DNA of 64,000 nt from Aulostomus chinensis (GCA_037954235.1 JBBMOA010000003.1:8332453-8396452), one strand, 5' to 3'. Shown: positions 1 through 12,728, counted from the stretch's first letter. The notes: generated by a model from the sequence alone, not told the origin. Numbers and translations: made by a program.

Positions 1-2338
1 AATATGTTGCTGTCCATTTCAGTGTTTCTAGTGCCAACGTGAACTCAATCAAAAATGAATGAATTCTACTTACGAGAGAAAAAAATTCTTCTTCTCCTGC
101 CATCAGCTGACAAAACATCATGTATAATCTCAGAAACCTTGGAGGCAGCTGTAGGACCAGACAAACACCTGGATATTTTTTTTCCTATTTACATTCATGA
201 ACTTAGTACAATAATTTCCTCCTTAAAACCATCTACCTGTCACCTAGACCCATCCCAACAAAGCTGCTCAAATATTCTCTCCCCCAGTTAGCGCTTCTCT
301 CTTAGATATAATTAATGTTTCACTGCTATCCGGTTATGTCCCACAGTCCCTTAAAGAAGCAGTATTTAAACCCCTTCTCAAAAAACAACTCTGGATCTAG
401 AAGTTTTTGCCAGCTACAGACCAATATCGAATCTTCCTTTTCTCTCCAAAATTTTGGCCAAACAGCTCTTTGACTTTCTCCATAGCAACAGCTTACTGGA
501 GGATTTCCAGTCACGTTTCAGGGTTCATCATAGCACAGAAACAGCAAGAGTCAAAGTTACCAATGACCTTCGACTGGCATCAGATGAGGGACTCGTCTCT
601 GTGCTGATCTTATTAGATCTTAGTGCAGCTTTTGATACCATTGACCATCATTTTCTATTACAGAGACTGGACCATGCCATTGGCATGAGAAGAACTTCAC
701 CAAACTGGTTTTGGTCATATTTCCTCGGTCGATTGCAGTTTGTACTTGTAGTGATTATTCCCCTGAAACTACGACAGTCAGCTACAAGGGTCTGTGCTTG
801 GGCCAGTCCTCTTCACTCTGTATGTGCTTCCACTAGGTCACATAATATGGAAAAACTCGATTAATTTTCACTGTTTTGCAGACAACACACAGCTGTACTG
901 ATCAATGCATCCACATGAAACAAATAAGCTGACCATACTGGAGGCCTGTCTAAAGGAATTAAAACATGGATGTCCCACAATTTCCTTTTATTAAACTCAG
1001 ATAACATCTAAGTTATTGTGCTGGGCCCAAAATACATCAGAAACACCTTATCTAATGAGATAGGTACCCTGGATGGTATCACTGTGGCCCCCAGCACGAC
1101 TGTAAGGAACCTAGGAGTTATCTGTGATCAGGGTCTGTCCTTCAGCTCCCACGTTAAACATTTCTCCAGGACTGCTTTCTTTCATTTATGTAACATCACT
1201 AAGATCAGACACATCCTGTCTTAAAAGATGCAGTAAGACTAGTCCATGCTTTTGTCACTTCCAAGCTGGATTACTGCAATTCTCCTATCAGGTTGCACCT
1301 ATAAGTCCCTTAACACTCTCCAGCTGGTCCTAAACAGTGCTGCCCGTGTGTTGACTAGAACTGCTAGAAGAGACCATGTCTCTCCTGTACTGGCTTCTCT
1401 GCATTGGCTATCTGTTAAATTCAGAATAGAATTCAAAATTTTTCTTCTAACATTCAAAGTCCTCAGCAATCAGGCACCTTCATATTTGACAGAGCTCATA
1501 GTACCCTATTAGCCAGCTAGAACCCTTCACTCCCAGGATGCAGGGTTACTTGTGGTTCCTAGCGTTTCTTAAAGTAGAATGGGAGCCAGAGCCTTCAGCT
1601 ATCAAGCTCCTCTCCCGTGGAACCGCCTCCAGTTTCAGTCCAGGAGGCAGACACCCTCTCTTCTTTTAAGAGCAGACTTAAGACCTTCCTTTTTGATCAG
1701 GCTTACAGTAAGGTCTGTCTTAGGCTAGCCCTTAGATATGCTGCTATAGGCTTAGTCTGCCGGGGATCTCTTATGTGCACTGGGCTTCTCTCTCCTCCTC
1801 TCTGTCCTCCTGTATGTGTTATACATATAACCTACTCATATGTGTTACAAACTCATCTTCTTCTCTGAAGCCTTTGCATTTCCCACATCCCAGATCCTGG
1901 GGGCTGCTGGAGGAGGCGACAGACCTGAAGAGGCTCAATCTGCCACCCTTAGCATCACCTGCTCATGTCCTCATCTGTCCATCATTCTCTTACCCCTTCT
2001 CTCCCTCCTTATCTCTGCTCCTCTCTGTCCTTCTGTATATCTGTCTACCTCCATTGTCATCGGGTCATCTGTCTTTGTCTCTGCCCCACTCTCTTGCTGG
2101 CTTTCCCCCCAACTGGTCAAAGCAGATGGCCGTTCCCATTGAGGCTGGATCTGCTTGACGTTCCTGCCTGTTAAAAGGAAGGTTTTCGTAATCACTGTTG
2201 CAGGATCTGGTTGCTCATGGACAATTGTTGGGTGCAAATTTATTGACAGACAGTGGTGCTAAACCTGCTCTACTTGTTAAGTGTCATGAGATAACTTTTG
2301 TTGTGATTTGGCGCTATACAAATAAAATGGAATTGACT
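1..2338 (+). mobile_element. L2-type LINE, 5'-truncated and inactivated
   Basis: A reverse-transcriptase ORF is broken into several frames (pieces near 55-291, 454-864, 1018-1224, 1246-1512 and 1617-1868). The start of the RT domain is recognisable, with the PLLKK and LDLSAAFDTIDH motifs. The catalytic box reads FADN at 875-886 instead of F/YADD, followed by a stop, so the copy is dead. A pyrimidine-rich 3' UTR follows. The end at about 2296-2338 is the typical teleost L2 tail (TTGTGATTTGGCGCTATACA then AATAAAATGGAATTGA). The 5' part, including the endonuclease, lies outside the window or is lost. A fragment of the same 3' UTR recurs on the minus strand at 40.4-40.7 kb. Confidence 0.9.
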
Positions 2339-2790
2339 CTGTTACCAAAGTTTTCAAGATTAAGGGTCCTTTTAGGATCAACCAGGTGTTTGTTCTGGAG
2401 ATGTGCATCACTGTGACTAAAGGTTGCTTCACCAAGTTTAATCCTAGCACAGTACTAAACTAGTGGCCCACTCCGTCTCGACCTGAGAGGCCTAGAAAAA
2501 TTGTATTCATAAACTTGTATGTAATATACTTGTACACTTACCTGCATGTTTTGATTTACAAACAAGCTGCATTGTCTTATATTCAGATCTATGGTTGACA
2601 GGAAGCCTGTGAGTTAAAGAGACCCTATTATACTCATTTCAAGGGCTTTTAATACAGTGTTGGACCCCAGTGGGGCACTATTAAAAAGATTTGATCAATA
2701 AAAAATCTCCATAAGTATCGCATACAACAGTGTGTGTACTCCTCCTTTCTGCCTCTTTGCTGCTTCCCTCTGAAAAATGCTCGGGTTCAG

Positions 2791-2795
2791 CACCC

Positions 2796-2825
<30 letters not shown>
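2791..2825. repeat. Poly-C plus CA simple repeat
   Basis: An uninterrupted run of about 22 C is followed by (CA)n. It lies within the Kolobok-like element. Confidence 0.95.
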
Positions 2826-2826
<1 letters not shown>

Positions 2827-2978
2827 CCTCTCTGCCCCTACCGTGCCCACTCTGCTGAGATTGGTCAACATATCGAGGAGCCTGCTCCCTCCTGCTGCAT
2901 AGTAACACGCCTCCTTTCACATGCAAAGAAATTGTCTCACCTGGTAACCAGCTTGTTTACAATTTTAGAATTTTAAAA

Positions 2979-3098
2979 ATGCCGACTTCAGCGATACAAC
3001 CATATGTCTTGGACCCAGAATCACACCCAGACAACAACAATACACAACCTGAACCAGCGTTGTAGCAACGACTTTTACAAGACGTCTCTGAATGGTAA
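2979..3098 (+). pseudogene. N-terminal coding remnant inside the Kolobok-like element
   Basis: An ATG at 2979 opens a short reading frame starting MPTSAIQPYVLDPESH. A TAG at 3063 interrupts it, and it resumes as QRLLQDVSEW before another stop. The acidic start followed by an LLQDVSEW-like segment resembles the N-termini of teleost proteins associated with THAP transposons, from memory of the family only. It is not functional because of the stops. Confidence 0.4.
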
Positions 3099-3594
3099 AC
3101 GCTAAATTCCACCACATCTCATATTATCATCATACGGTTGGATATAACGTAAAAAACAGCGATGCTATTTTCCAAGAGAGCTGGTTGGTCAGGAAGTTGT
3201 GCTTTTAACGTTGCGATCTAAATCTGGGACATAACCTGCCCTGGACCAGGTTAGCCATTCAGGATAAGTTACCATGGAGATGCACAAGAATTGAACCACT
3301 GTCGTAGTACAGAAAACCCAGAGTTAACCCCTAAGTTACCTCACTAAATTAGTTCTTCTTTGTAGTAACTTACAGGCCTTGTGATGATGAAACTGTAGTT
3401 TAAGATTCTGAAGATGTAACATCCTGCTACTCTGTTACTGTTTTTTTTTTTTCACCATGGCCTGACATAAAAATTCAGCAAAGAATCTAATGCTGTACTG
3501 TGTGTACCCGCTGCTTGTATTTATACTGCAGTTGAGAGCTGAAAACAGACAAGACACTGACAGAATGTTACTTATAGGTGTCCTCATGACCATG

Positions 3595-3882
3595 TTAAGA
3601 CCGGACAGCAGTTGCCTTTGAGATTATCTTTTTCACAAATCCAGCATCAAATTTAGGTTTGTTTAGGAAACTGCTGTCCGTGTAATGCCAAGAGCACATG
3701 AGCAGTGAAGATGAAAGAGTTACTTGCTTCCCTGAAAACAAAAAATCTTCCCATTGCTGCCTTAATTCATTTACTTTGGGAAGTCCATTCAAAAAAACCA
3801 AGTGTTTGCGCCCGAAAAAACACTTTGTTAGCCATTTATATGATAACACTATAGCTCTGTAGTCTGCAACGTATACTTCCAT
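3595..3882 (-). pseudogene. THAP-domain remnant
   Basis: The minus-strand translation contains LPKVNELRQQWEDF, then a serine-rich link, then MCSWHYTDSSFLNKPKFDAG. This is the second half of a THAP zinc finger (LP..LR..W, then CS.H, then F.N...FDAGF). The first Cys pair is degenerate and His-Phe is His-Tyr. THAP domains bind DNA and occur in Kolobok and P-element proteins. It lies inside the TTAA-flanked element, so it is probably a transposon-derived exon rather than a host gene. Confidence 0.6.
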
Positions 3883-4175
3883 GGCAAGGTGGGGTGGGTG
3901 GCAACACTTCTGGGCACTGAGACCAGAGTCAGGTGAGTTGCCGTATCTGGAGCTTCCCCTGAAGTTGTGATGTCACAAAATGAGACATTTGAAAAAACTC
4001 TCAAAATCTGAGCATTTTCAACACTACAAAGCTGACTGAAACTGCCGCCGGGGACCAGTTTAAGACATGCCTATCTCATGATATGACACTTCCACATCAT
4101 CTTGAACAAGTAGCCAACATTTTAAACATATTTATAAGTCCAAAAAGCTGGAAAAGCACAATAGGTCCCCTTTAA

Positions 4176-5325
4176 AAATCTGAATGGTGTTGTCTGAAAT
4201 TCTGGCCACTGTAGGAACTGAACAACTGAGTTAAAACAATAGTTTTTGATAGTCCATTGAGTTTTTCCATGTCAGCTTTTGCCACAAAGTCCCCAAGTTC
4301 AGCTATATTTGCAAGATGGTAAAAAGTTGATCTTGTAACCCTAGCTTAATTGTTAAAATAGAACATTTAGATGAGATAAGAGATTTTGGTGATTTAAGTA
4401 AGATTAAAATGTGTATAGATGAAGTCATCAATTTAAGTTGATTATTTAATGGACTTGATTAGGTTTTAATGAGCTTTAGAAGGTTTTCATCAGGAAAAAG
4501 TGCAAGCCACATTTTTTTATGTAGTGCATAAGTGATAAGTTATTACAAACTGCGGGTAAATTTATTACATTTTGTGTAATGCATCATATTTTCTGTTCAC
4601 AGCAACACGATCTTCCAGGCATGTATAATGATAGAAACTCCAGGTAACTTGCTCTTTACGAGTGGAGTTGGTATAAATAAACCCCATTCTGCTCATGTTA
4701 TGCGTTCCATATGTCTCCAGTATATTTCAAGGAAGATGTGCTGCTTAGACAGATGAATCATGTTTGTTTTGATTGTTTGGTGGTGTTTGAAGAGTTTTGT
4801 GAATATTACAGTTTTGAGAAAATGGTTTCAAAAAATGGGTCTTAACAGTTATATAACACTATGAACACCATTAGTGCGTGTCTTCTGCTCATGCTCACAC
4901 CAGCGTCATTTCATTGGGAGCACACTTTGACTTTATTTATATAAAAAAGTTTGTTATTGGTTATGTGATTTAATGTTGAAATTAATTAACTGAAATGAAA
5001 CATCAATAATTTTTTTGCTTTACATTAATTGCTATTGTGTATGTCTCCTAATACCAGTACATACTACAGATGTAGTTTTATCACTAAGGCCTTGTTCAGA
5101 TGCTCCTCATGACACTGTCATTACATCCAGTCACATTTACTGAGATGTCCTTGAACAAGACTTTCATGCCCAACTGACCTGGTCAGTGATGCTGTTCAAT
5201 GGCTAACAGATGACATTATGGTTGTCCTGGACACCTGGCAGGTGTAATGTCTGAGTTACAGCCAAAAGTTCCAGGAAACAATCTTAATGAACAAATTCCA
5301 GATGAGGACAAATTTCCTGGTGCTG
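4176..5325. other. No recognisable gene
   Basis: AT-rich sequence with stops in all frames. No repeat family, RNA gene or conserved coding stretch was recognised. Confidence 0.6.
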
Positions 5326-5560
5326 TCATTGGTAAGGAAAAATTACTGCTTGACCATAGCAGTTGTGCAGAGCTATACATGCAAATAACATTTTGTTAAC
5401 AACTGCATTTACATTAAATATTTGAGCTTCTGCCTCTAAATGACGTTTGCCAAACCAAGATCTACATTTAAAGTTGCCAGTCAGCTGAGGTTGCAGCCTC
5501 ATTGACAGCAATAACTGTCTCTTCAGTGTGCTCATTGAACTGATCATGATGATTACGACA
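5326..5560 (-). pseudogene. Possible PIF/Harbinger transposase C-terminal fragment
   Basis: The minus-strand frame contains FKCRSWFGKRHLEAEAQI and later VVNKMLFACIALHNC. This resembles the end of the HARBI1/DDE_Tnp_4 catalytic domain, where a basic FKCL..R segment is followed by A.C.LHN. No DDE residues are present in this piece and the frame runs into a SINE on its upstream side. The assignment is tentative. Confidence 0.3.
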
Positions 5561-5580
5561 AAGTTCTGAAATTGCCAAAA

Positions 5581-5971
5581 CCATCCATCCATCCATTTTC
5601 TACCGCTTATCCTGTTAAGGGTCAGGGGGGGGGGGGGGGGCTGAAGCCTATTCCAGCAGCTTTCGGGCAAGAGGCTGGGTACACCCTGGACAGGTCGCGA
5701 GTCCATTGCAGGGCAAACACATATAGACAGACAACCATTCACACTCACAGCTGCGCCTGTGGTCAATTTAGATTATCCAATTAGCCTAGGCCCCATTTGC
5801 ATGTCTTTGGGCTGTGGGAGGAAGCTGGAGTACCCGTAGAGAACCAATGCTGGCACAGGGAGAACATGCAAACTCCACACAGAAAGATCCCTTACTCAAG
5901 CCAGGGCTCATACCTGGAACCTTCTTGCTGTGAGGCAACAGTGCTTACTACTGCACCACCGTGCCGCCCAC
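5581..5971 (-). mobile_element. tRNA-headed SINE (copy A)
   Basis: On the minus strand, the head has a GGTGGTGCAGT (A-box-like) and GGTTCxAG (B-box-like) start. The body is the standard teleost one (GTGTGGAGTTTGCATGTTCT, then GGTGTACCC). It ends in the GGATAAGCGGTAGAAAATGG then ATGGATGG tail. A G-run at 5626-5641 marks the usual GC-rich spot before the tail. An 8-bp TGCCAAAA target duplication is at 5573-5580 and 5972-5979. Confidence 0.85.
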
Positions 5972-5989
5972 TGCCAAAATCAACTATAA

Positions 5990-7598
5990 AAAAATAAAAA
6001 TAAAAAATAGATGACTCAATAAATGATTTAAAATGGCAAAATACCACCATTTATTTAATTCTCATTTAATTTTCTGTTTTGAGCCTTCACTGTGCTCTCT
6101 GGGTTCTACCTGGTGATGAGCAGAGAGCTAAGTTCTTCTCGTGTGAAGGCCACTAATGACCTTTAGGCTTCAAGCCATGGAATGGGACGCATGAGGGGAT
6201 CCTTTTCAAAAACACAAGAACACCAGTCACAACATACATACAGGTCCAAGCAAAAGTTTCAAAGCCATATGAATAGCAATGCTTGGTTCTCTGTACAGAA
6301 TACATTAAATATGTTTAGGGAGATAAATGAGGGTGCTGGGGAAAGGGGAAAATAATATATTCATTTAAGAATAAATATATTAACATTTATAGTAGGATAT
6401 TAAATCAACAGGGGAATTTTTGCTATTTTAATCTATTTATTGAGTCATTTATTTATCTATGATTTGGGAAGTTTCAGTCCCGCCTTACCCTGCAGCTCTA
6501 AATTAATCTCATTAAGCTGGTCAGTAAAATCTGGAGGGAACAATGAGTGTGAGAGTGCCACATCCATCATAGTAGATGAATAGTCATCTGGAGAGAGAAA
6601 CACCCATGTGTCTCAACCACCCACATGCCTCTTGAGTTGCTCCTCCTCCATATCCACAGCCACATCCTCATATTGCGGTGTAACAGTATTCCTGGACAGT
6701 TATCCCTCTCAGACAAAGCCATGGTTGCACTGCAGAAATGACAGATGGACATTGAATTTGGGAATACAAAAAAAAAGTCCCCTTCCCACTCAGGATGATC
6801 GACAGCTACCAAGTTTCAGTCACACGCCCTGAACAGGTTAGCACTATGGCACTAGGCAACATGCACAGTGAGCCCTTGCTCAACAAGTGGCTGATTAAAA
6901 AAACAGTAATGTGTTGAAATGTATTGGAAAGGACATGCAGTGAATAGTCGCACAGTCAGACAAAAAAGTGCTGCTACCATTGTACCTATTTCCAGATACT
7001 GAACCGATACTGGTTCAAATGTAAATGATACCAAACCCTATATTCATAGCGGACAACCCTTACTAATACATATATATTCTCTATTCATACCAAAATCCCA
7101 TCCTTAACAAGAACCTCAAAATGATGTCTTATCACATCAGGAGCAGTTGTAATAAGGTTAGAATTTATACCAGAAAAAGTGTCGAAGAGTGTCTAACTGC
7201 AGATGTACATACACATGGTGTGTTTGAATTTGTACTGCCCAAAGACGAAATTGTGCTTCTTTGTGTACTGTTCAAACAAGAAAGTGGTTTGGCAACAACT
7301 ACTATTATTAAGGACACATGAGTGGTATCTAAATACAGTCCATGTGTCCTTAAAAAGAAATATGAATTCTCACAGGAAAGGTTTGGTGTACCATTAATAA
7401 AACACTAGCTACTTTAGTTCTGCACATTTTCAGTTATGCCTGGTTTGTCCCACAATCAAGCTGAAGAGCATCCAAGGCAGCTGATCAAAATGATCTCAAA
7501 AGTAAAAATCCTAATGGATGAAATGCTGGGAAAACTGTTTTGATGCTGATGATTTCTTTATGTGCAAATATAACATGCTTCCATTTTGATCCTTTCAG
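5990..7598. other. Intergenic or intronic, no recognisable gene
   Basis: There are no convincing exons. Around 6962-7035 the complement reads GGTATCATTTACATTTGAAC then CAGTATCGGTTCAG, which resembles internal sequence of small teleost DNA transposons but is too short to assign. An exon encoding the usual N-terminus of the zinc-finger protein downstream was looked for here and not found. Confidence 0.5.
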
Positions 7599-8383
7599 AT
7601 GTCAAACAACCAACTGTGCAGACGCCCATTGAGGAGATACCCTCTAAACAGCAGGACTACAGCCAAAGTTTGTGCCAGTATGAACCAGGACCTTCCAAGA
7701 TTAAAGAAGATAGTGCAGAACAGAAGGAGGAAATGTGGATTAATGGGGGGGCAGACCAAGCTTCAGGGGAGGACAGTGATGATGGCGATGCCTTGACAAA
7801 AGAACTTATCAAAACAGTACAGCAGTTAGAAGACTGTAGAGCAGCAGAGGAGAACAGAGAATTAACCCAAACCCCCATAGTGGAGCCACAGCATTCCAAG
7901 GAAAAGACAAGCACTACTTTATACCGCTGTCACATTTGCAACTACATATTTACCAAAAAAACTGTGCTTACATGGCACCTCAAGACACATGAAGGCAAGT
8001 CGCAGGACAGTAAGGGAAACTTTGACTGTCACATATGTGGAAAACATATACCCTGTCAAAGCAACCTGCAGAATCACATGAGAGTACACACAGGAGAGAG
8101 GCCTTACAGCTGCCACTTCTGTGGCAAGTGTTTCAAATTGAAAGGACACATGACAGAACATATAAGAACTCACACAGGAGAGAAGCCTTTTAGTTGCCAC
8201 ATTTGTGAGAAATCATTCAACAGAGGTTCAACTCTTAGGAAACATGTTTTAGCCAAACACAAAGAGGAAAGACCGTACAAATGTGGGGACTGCGATGAGT
8301 TATTTACTGAAAGGCTGCTGATGAAGAGGCATATGCAAGAAGTTCATGGTATCAAATTGTCAACCAATCAGAGTCCATCCTAA
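7599..8383 (+). CDS. C2H2 zinc-finger protein, last coding exon
   Basis: A likely DNA-binding transcription regulator in the nucleus. The frame is open from a splice acceptor (CCTTTCAG ending at 7598, phase 1) to TAA at 8381-8383, about 260 residues. The first 110 residues are acidic with Glu/Asp-rich linker, which is usual for the second exon of teleost zinc-finger genes. Five C2H2 fingers follow at about residues 113-135, 146-168, 174-196, 202-225 and 231-254. TGERPY and TGEKPF linkers join fingers 2-3 and 3-4. All Cys and His ligands are present. The first exon, with the start codon, was not found upstream and may lie before the window. An AATAAA is at 8966. It could be a real gene or a 5'-less duplicate; the intact frame favours recent function. 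Confidence 0.8.
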
Positions 8384-8965
8384 CTGAATGTTCACATTGC
8401 AGGACGGGGCAGCATAATTTTCTCTTGCTGAAAAAGGCAAATTTATGATATCAGACTTAACAGCATGATTTATATTATGTATGAATGACTTTAACACTGT
8501 CGTTAGTCCTGTGTGAATGTATGGTAGGAGAACTCTAGAACAGATACATTTTTTGATGTAACCTGATTTAAATTTGCTATACCTGCTCCTAACTTGATCA
8601 CATCACTCAAGCTTGCAGAGACGGAAAAGCTACTGCTTGCAATTTGTGGAAACTAAAGGAAACCCATCCAGGAGAGATGATGATGCTGAGCTTTTTGTGT
8701 ATGCAGTATACTCCACCTCAGGCAGTGAAAAGTGATATACAGTTGATGTTCCACTGGGTGATGATGTACAGTAAGTCTATTGGACACTCTCTCTGCAGTA
8801 TCAGGGGTATCTGGCAAATATTACCTGACATAACTCAACCGATTACAGTGAAAACCAGGAACCAAATTAAAGCTACAATCAAAGTTGAATTTAATTGTGT
8901 GAAATTGTTTAAATTAAATATGTGTTTGCATTTTTTCAAACCTGCCCTGTAAACGTGTAAACGGG

Positions 8966-8971
8966 AATAAA
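8966..8971 (+). terminator. Candidate polyadenylation signal of the zinc-finger gene
   Basis: AATAAA about 580 bp after the stop codon. It is the first clear signal downstream on the same strand. No other support. Confidence 0.3.
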
Positions 8972-10943
8972 AAGGTGAGTAAAAGCTATGCTGTAGTCAG
9001 ACAATTATATATAGTACCACAGGTCCTACCCATCTATCACTAAACCAAGTTTAGTTCAGCAGCACAACAAAATACTACCTTTAAAGATACCATTACAATA
9101 GATCAACTCCTCTGTAAAAGAGAGTCACTAAATATTTAACATTATCATTCTCACAAAGGAGGGATCTATTGCTGTATGTTTGGATTATACTTAATATAAA
9201 ACCTGCCAATCGTGTTCATGTTTTAGCTCATCAGATCAGATTAAAATCTATCATCATCATTATTTTTTTTTAAAAAGGATTGTATGGGCATTTGCAGTCA
9301 TCCATGATGGCTGGGTTGGAAACATAGTTGCCATGTGCATGCAATAACTAGTGCAGCTCTCCTCCCCAGTGGATGGAGTCCCTCTGGATGGTCAGGAGGT
9401 TATCCTGGACAGCAGGAACCACTGGGTGTTGGGCAAGCAACCTCTTTGACTTTGGCTGTGACTCAAGGCAATACTCCACTGAAGGAAGATAGATCAGCCA
9501 ATTGCTCTGGCCTCATCCCTTCATGGCCACGGCAATTGTCATCATTACGTAATAATAAATTAAATGTGATAGTAATTTAGTAATTCATCACATTAGTAAA
9601 TATGAAATCCCACATATATTGAAAGGTTATCATACCACTGGAGGCACACACACCTCTATTTATTAATTAAATATTAAGCTTGATGTTGTACTTTTGGACC
9701 ATTTACATAAAATTTCATACATAAATGACAGTCTAATGTTATTGTACTACTGTTTCATTTACTGCATCCTCTGTATTGTATTCTGTTTTGTCATGCAATT
9801 TTAACAATAATAAAATAAAATAAAACACTGATATGGTAAAGAAGGAACAAAGCTCCAACTATTCCGGATGCAACATCATTACAGATGTGCCTGTGTAATC
9901 CTGGATGACTCTCTATTCTGACAGACAACTGTTTACAATGTTTTGTACTCTGTAAATAAAGTGACAGTGAGACAACAAATTAGATCAAATTAAAATGTGA
10001 ACATTTACATCTTCTGCTCTGAGTATATTGGAACCATAGAACTGACAGTAAACTTATTTCAATTCATATCAAACCTTCCTAGATTTATGCTATAGACATA
10101 TCCAAACAGGTTAAGTACATAAATTTGTGAGCTGTCGTGAAATGTTACATAAACATTGTTAAATTAAAACTCTAGAATTAATTTACTGTATGATGTTTCA
10201 AACTCAAAGCTCTCAGTGTGCTGACTGCACAAAATGTAGCTGAATTTGACTCAGAATTACAGAAGAGAACTTCAGTCATTTTGAAAACATTGTCTCATGC
10301 TATGGGTACAAGTACACTTTTAGTTTTCATGTAGTTAAAACTTGTAATATGAGCTGTCGACATTGGACAAACTGCCATAGTCCGCTCTCCCCACCCACAC
10401 ATGTACTTTGTAGCCTATGAGTAGAGTGTGTATAAAGTAGGGATGGGCCTGATACTCTTGAGTATCTGGTACTGATATTGCAGATGTGACAAGGTTGAGC
10501 AACTAACAAGTAACAATGTGTCATTATCATGCTCGGGTGCTTTTGGGGGGGGGGGGGGGCTCATTGGGTGTCTCTGTCCCACAACATTCTCTAACAGGCA
10601 GCTATCATCCATCATCATATAGAAGATAAACGTATTTCCTTGTTCCCGAGTGCAGACACAACTTCACTGTGTACAGGATTCACTTCTCTCATTGTTTTTG
10701 TACACTGTTTAAGATTTATTCCCCCATCAAAATAAATCAATAAGCATAAAACTGTAGGTCAATGGACCCAGTGCTTTCTTGACTGACCTTTATTCTACAT
10801 CAGATCATGCTTTGGGTTGCAGAAAGTAGACCAGGATCATCCCTTGGTTCACATTCACAATGACAATTCATTTTAATATTAATAAACAAAAACCAACCAT
10901 CAAATCAATGCATAAAACTCCACATTATTATTTCTGTCCTATA
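8972..10943. other. No recognisable gene
   Basis: Mostly AT-rich noncoding sequence. It includes an A-rich AATAAA-repeat patch at about 9808-9828 and a G-run at 10543-10559. A segment near 10437-10480 (GTAGGGATGGGCCTGATACT then CTGGTACTGATAT) resembles ends of small hAT-like elements, but no pair of termini was found. Confidence 0.5.
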
Positions 10944-11528
10944 AATGAGAACGAATACATTATGGACAGTACATAAAAATGTGTGTTCACAACACATTTG
11001 GGTTGAAATGTGAAAAAAACGTTTATTGCATTATAATGAGCCATGTGGTAGCATAAAAGACAAGTCCAAACGAATAGAACTCAACAGTTCCTTTAAATAG
11101 TTGGGCTATAGAGGTTGCTGGAATGATGCCCTCATTGTTCAACTTCAACTGAAATAGTGGAAGCTAACCCCACCGTCATTCTCTAAGCTGCTACTCTTAC
11201 TCTGCACCGAGGAAGATTGTGAAGCTGCCAAATCAGTGAGAATGAAGCAACATCTGGGCCCCAATAAGCCAAGAGCTAGTGCCCAAGTCCAGAATGTATT
11301 TATGGAAGGTGAATAGAAGGGGGCATGTACTAAGTCAACGGTGACCATCGAGCAACTTGCAAAGCAACTGGCTGACATCCAGCGACAGCTTGCAACACTA
11401 ACCGCCACTCAAGCAAGTCTCAAAGAGATCTGCTGTTCCCAGGGCCACAAGTGACAGTATGACGGGTAGAGGTCCGAGGGCAGGGAAGTCAAGCACCACC
11501 TCGTAGGCATAAACCCTTCTAAACTAAA

Positions 11529-11999
11529 GCCTGGCTACTGTTTTCACTGTGGTGAAGATTGTCACATCAAGCCCCAGTGCAACAACCCCCCAAATCCAAC
11601 ACTTGTAACTTTAAAGATGCAAGAGTTCACAGAGAAACAGCAGAGATGGCAGAGATCCAACCGAATCACCCAGCATTTAAACTAGATTCGGTTCCTGTTA
11701 TGGGGCGAGCAGGCACCACTGCAGACCAACAATGTCCCACTGATAAGAAAGCTGTTGAGTGTGCACAGCTTAATGAAATTACCCCTCACACATGGCGACT
11801 GCCCAAAGGCCTAGTGGGCTCACAATGTACTGCAGTTGTGACTTGTAACTGCCTCCTGGACACAGGGTCACAGGTTACCACCATTTCTGCCTCTCTCTCC
11901 AACTCCCAATTTTCAGATCACCCAATTAAATCCCTCACTGAGCTCCTCCAGGTGGTGGTCAAGCTTTTCCCTACATTGGTTACATTGAAACCACCTTAA
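11529..11999 (+). pseudogene. Gypsy gag zinc knuckle and start of protease
   Basis: At about 11538-11579 the frame reads CFHCGEDCHIKPQC, a perfect CX2CX4HX4C nucleocapsid knuckle. It runs into a stop shortly after. A second frame (11559-11999) then carries the protease start, GLVGSQCTAVVTCNC followed by LLDTGSQVTT, with the catalytic DTG triad. The two parts are in different frames, so the polyprotein is broken. Confidence 0.85.
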
Positions 12000-12082
12000 C
12001 ATTCCCTAAAAATTTTCTGTGCGCAGCATTCGAGGTTCCCACTCTCACTCTCATTGTTCCTGATGTCAAGCCAGACTCCCCA

Positions 12083-12705
12083 TTGCCTGTACTGATTGGT
12101 ATGAATACACTGGAGGCATTATACATCCACTATGACAGTGATGACAGTGAGTTTTTGCCCACCTCATTTGGATATTGTGCAGTGCTGAAGGTGTTGCAAG
12201 TACGTTATCAACAGAACCAAGGGGGAATCTGCAGATTGGCCAGCAAGACCCCTGTGCTGATCCCTTTGGGCCAAACCATGGTTGTGGATGGCAAAGCTGA
12301 GTTTCCGGTGCCATTTAGAGATCAGTGTGTCCTTATTGAACATCCCTCAGCCTCTTTGCCTGGTGGCCTTTGTGTTAACAAAGGCCACAGGTAACTCTGT
12401 CTGTCTGGCCCCCTTACACAGTCCCTGTTGTCTTGTGTAACAAGTAAGAGCAAGATATTTGTATTCCACCCAGCAGTATTATTGCAGATATCAGTCCCTC
12501 TCCATGTGTGCTGTCACACCAGGTCACATCCAATGTAGCCCTGTCTGAGAGCTGTTCCGTCACTCTCCTGAATTTTGATTTTGGAGATTCTGCCTTGTCA
12601 GAGGAATGGAAAGAGCGTATAACAAATAAGCTAAGCAAGTTATCAGACGTTTTCTCCCAACATGACCTTGATTTTGGACAAGGTGAAACATTCCATCAAA
12701 CTTAA
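12083..12705 (+). pseudogene. Gypsy protease end and linker to RT
   Basis: The frame 12083-12394 begins PVLIGMNTLEAL, the conserved flap/LIG(T/M)N element after the protease. The frame 12508-12705 ends in LSKLSDVFSQHDLDFG, the segment that normally precedes RT. An 18-bp direct duplication (TTCCATCAAACTTAAGCA) at about 12690-12726 breaks the frame right after it. Confidence 0.75.
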
Positions 12706-12728
12706 GCATTCCATCAAACTTAAGCAGC

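Larger units (their letters stand above)
2614..4175. mobile_element. Kolobok-like DNA transposon, non-autonomous, TTAA flanked
   Basis: TTAA occurs at 2614-2617 and 4172-4175 directly outside imperfect terminal inverted repeats. The left end reads AGAGACCCTATTATACTCAT and the complement of the right end reads AGGGGACCTATTGTGCTTTT. A TTAA target and an internal THAP-domain remnant are both known hallmarks of the Kolobok superfamily; piggyBac shares only the TTAA. The element is about 1.55 kb and has no intact ORF. Inside are a poly-C/CA tract (2791-2825), a plus-strand N-terminal coding remnant (2979-3098) and a minus-strand THAP remnant (3595-3882). Confidence 0.7.

Noticed and set aside
1775..2174. 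Ser/Leu/Pro-rich ORFs up to 127 residues
   Set aside because: They arise from the pyrimidine-rich 3' UTR of the L2 LINE.
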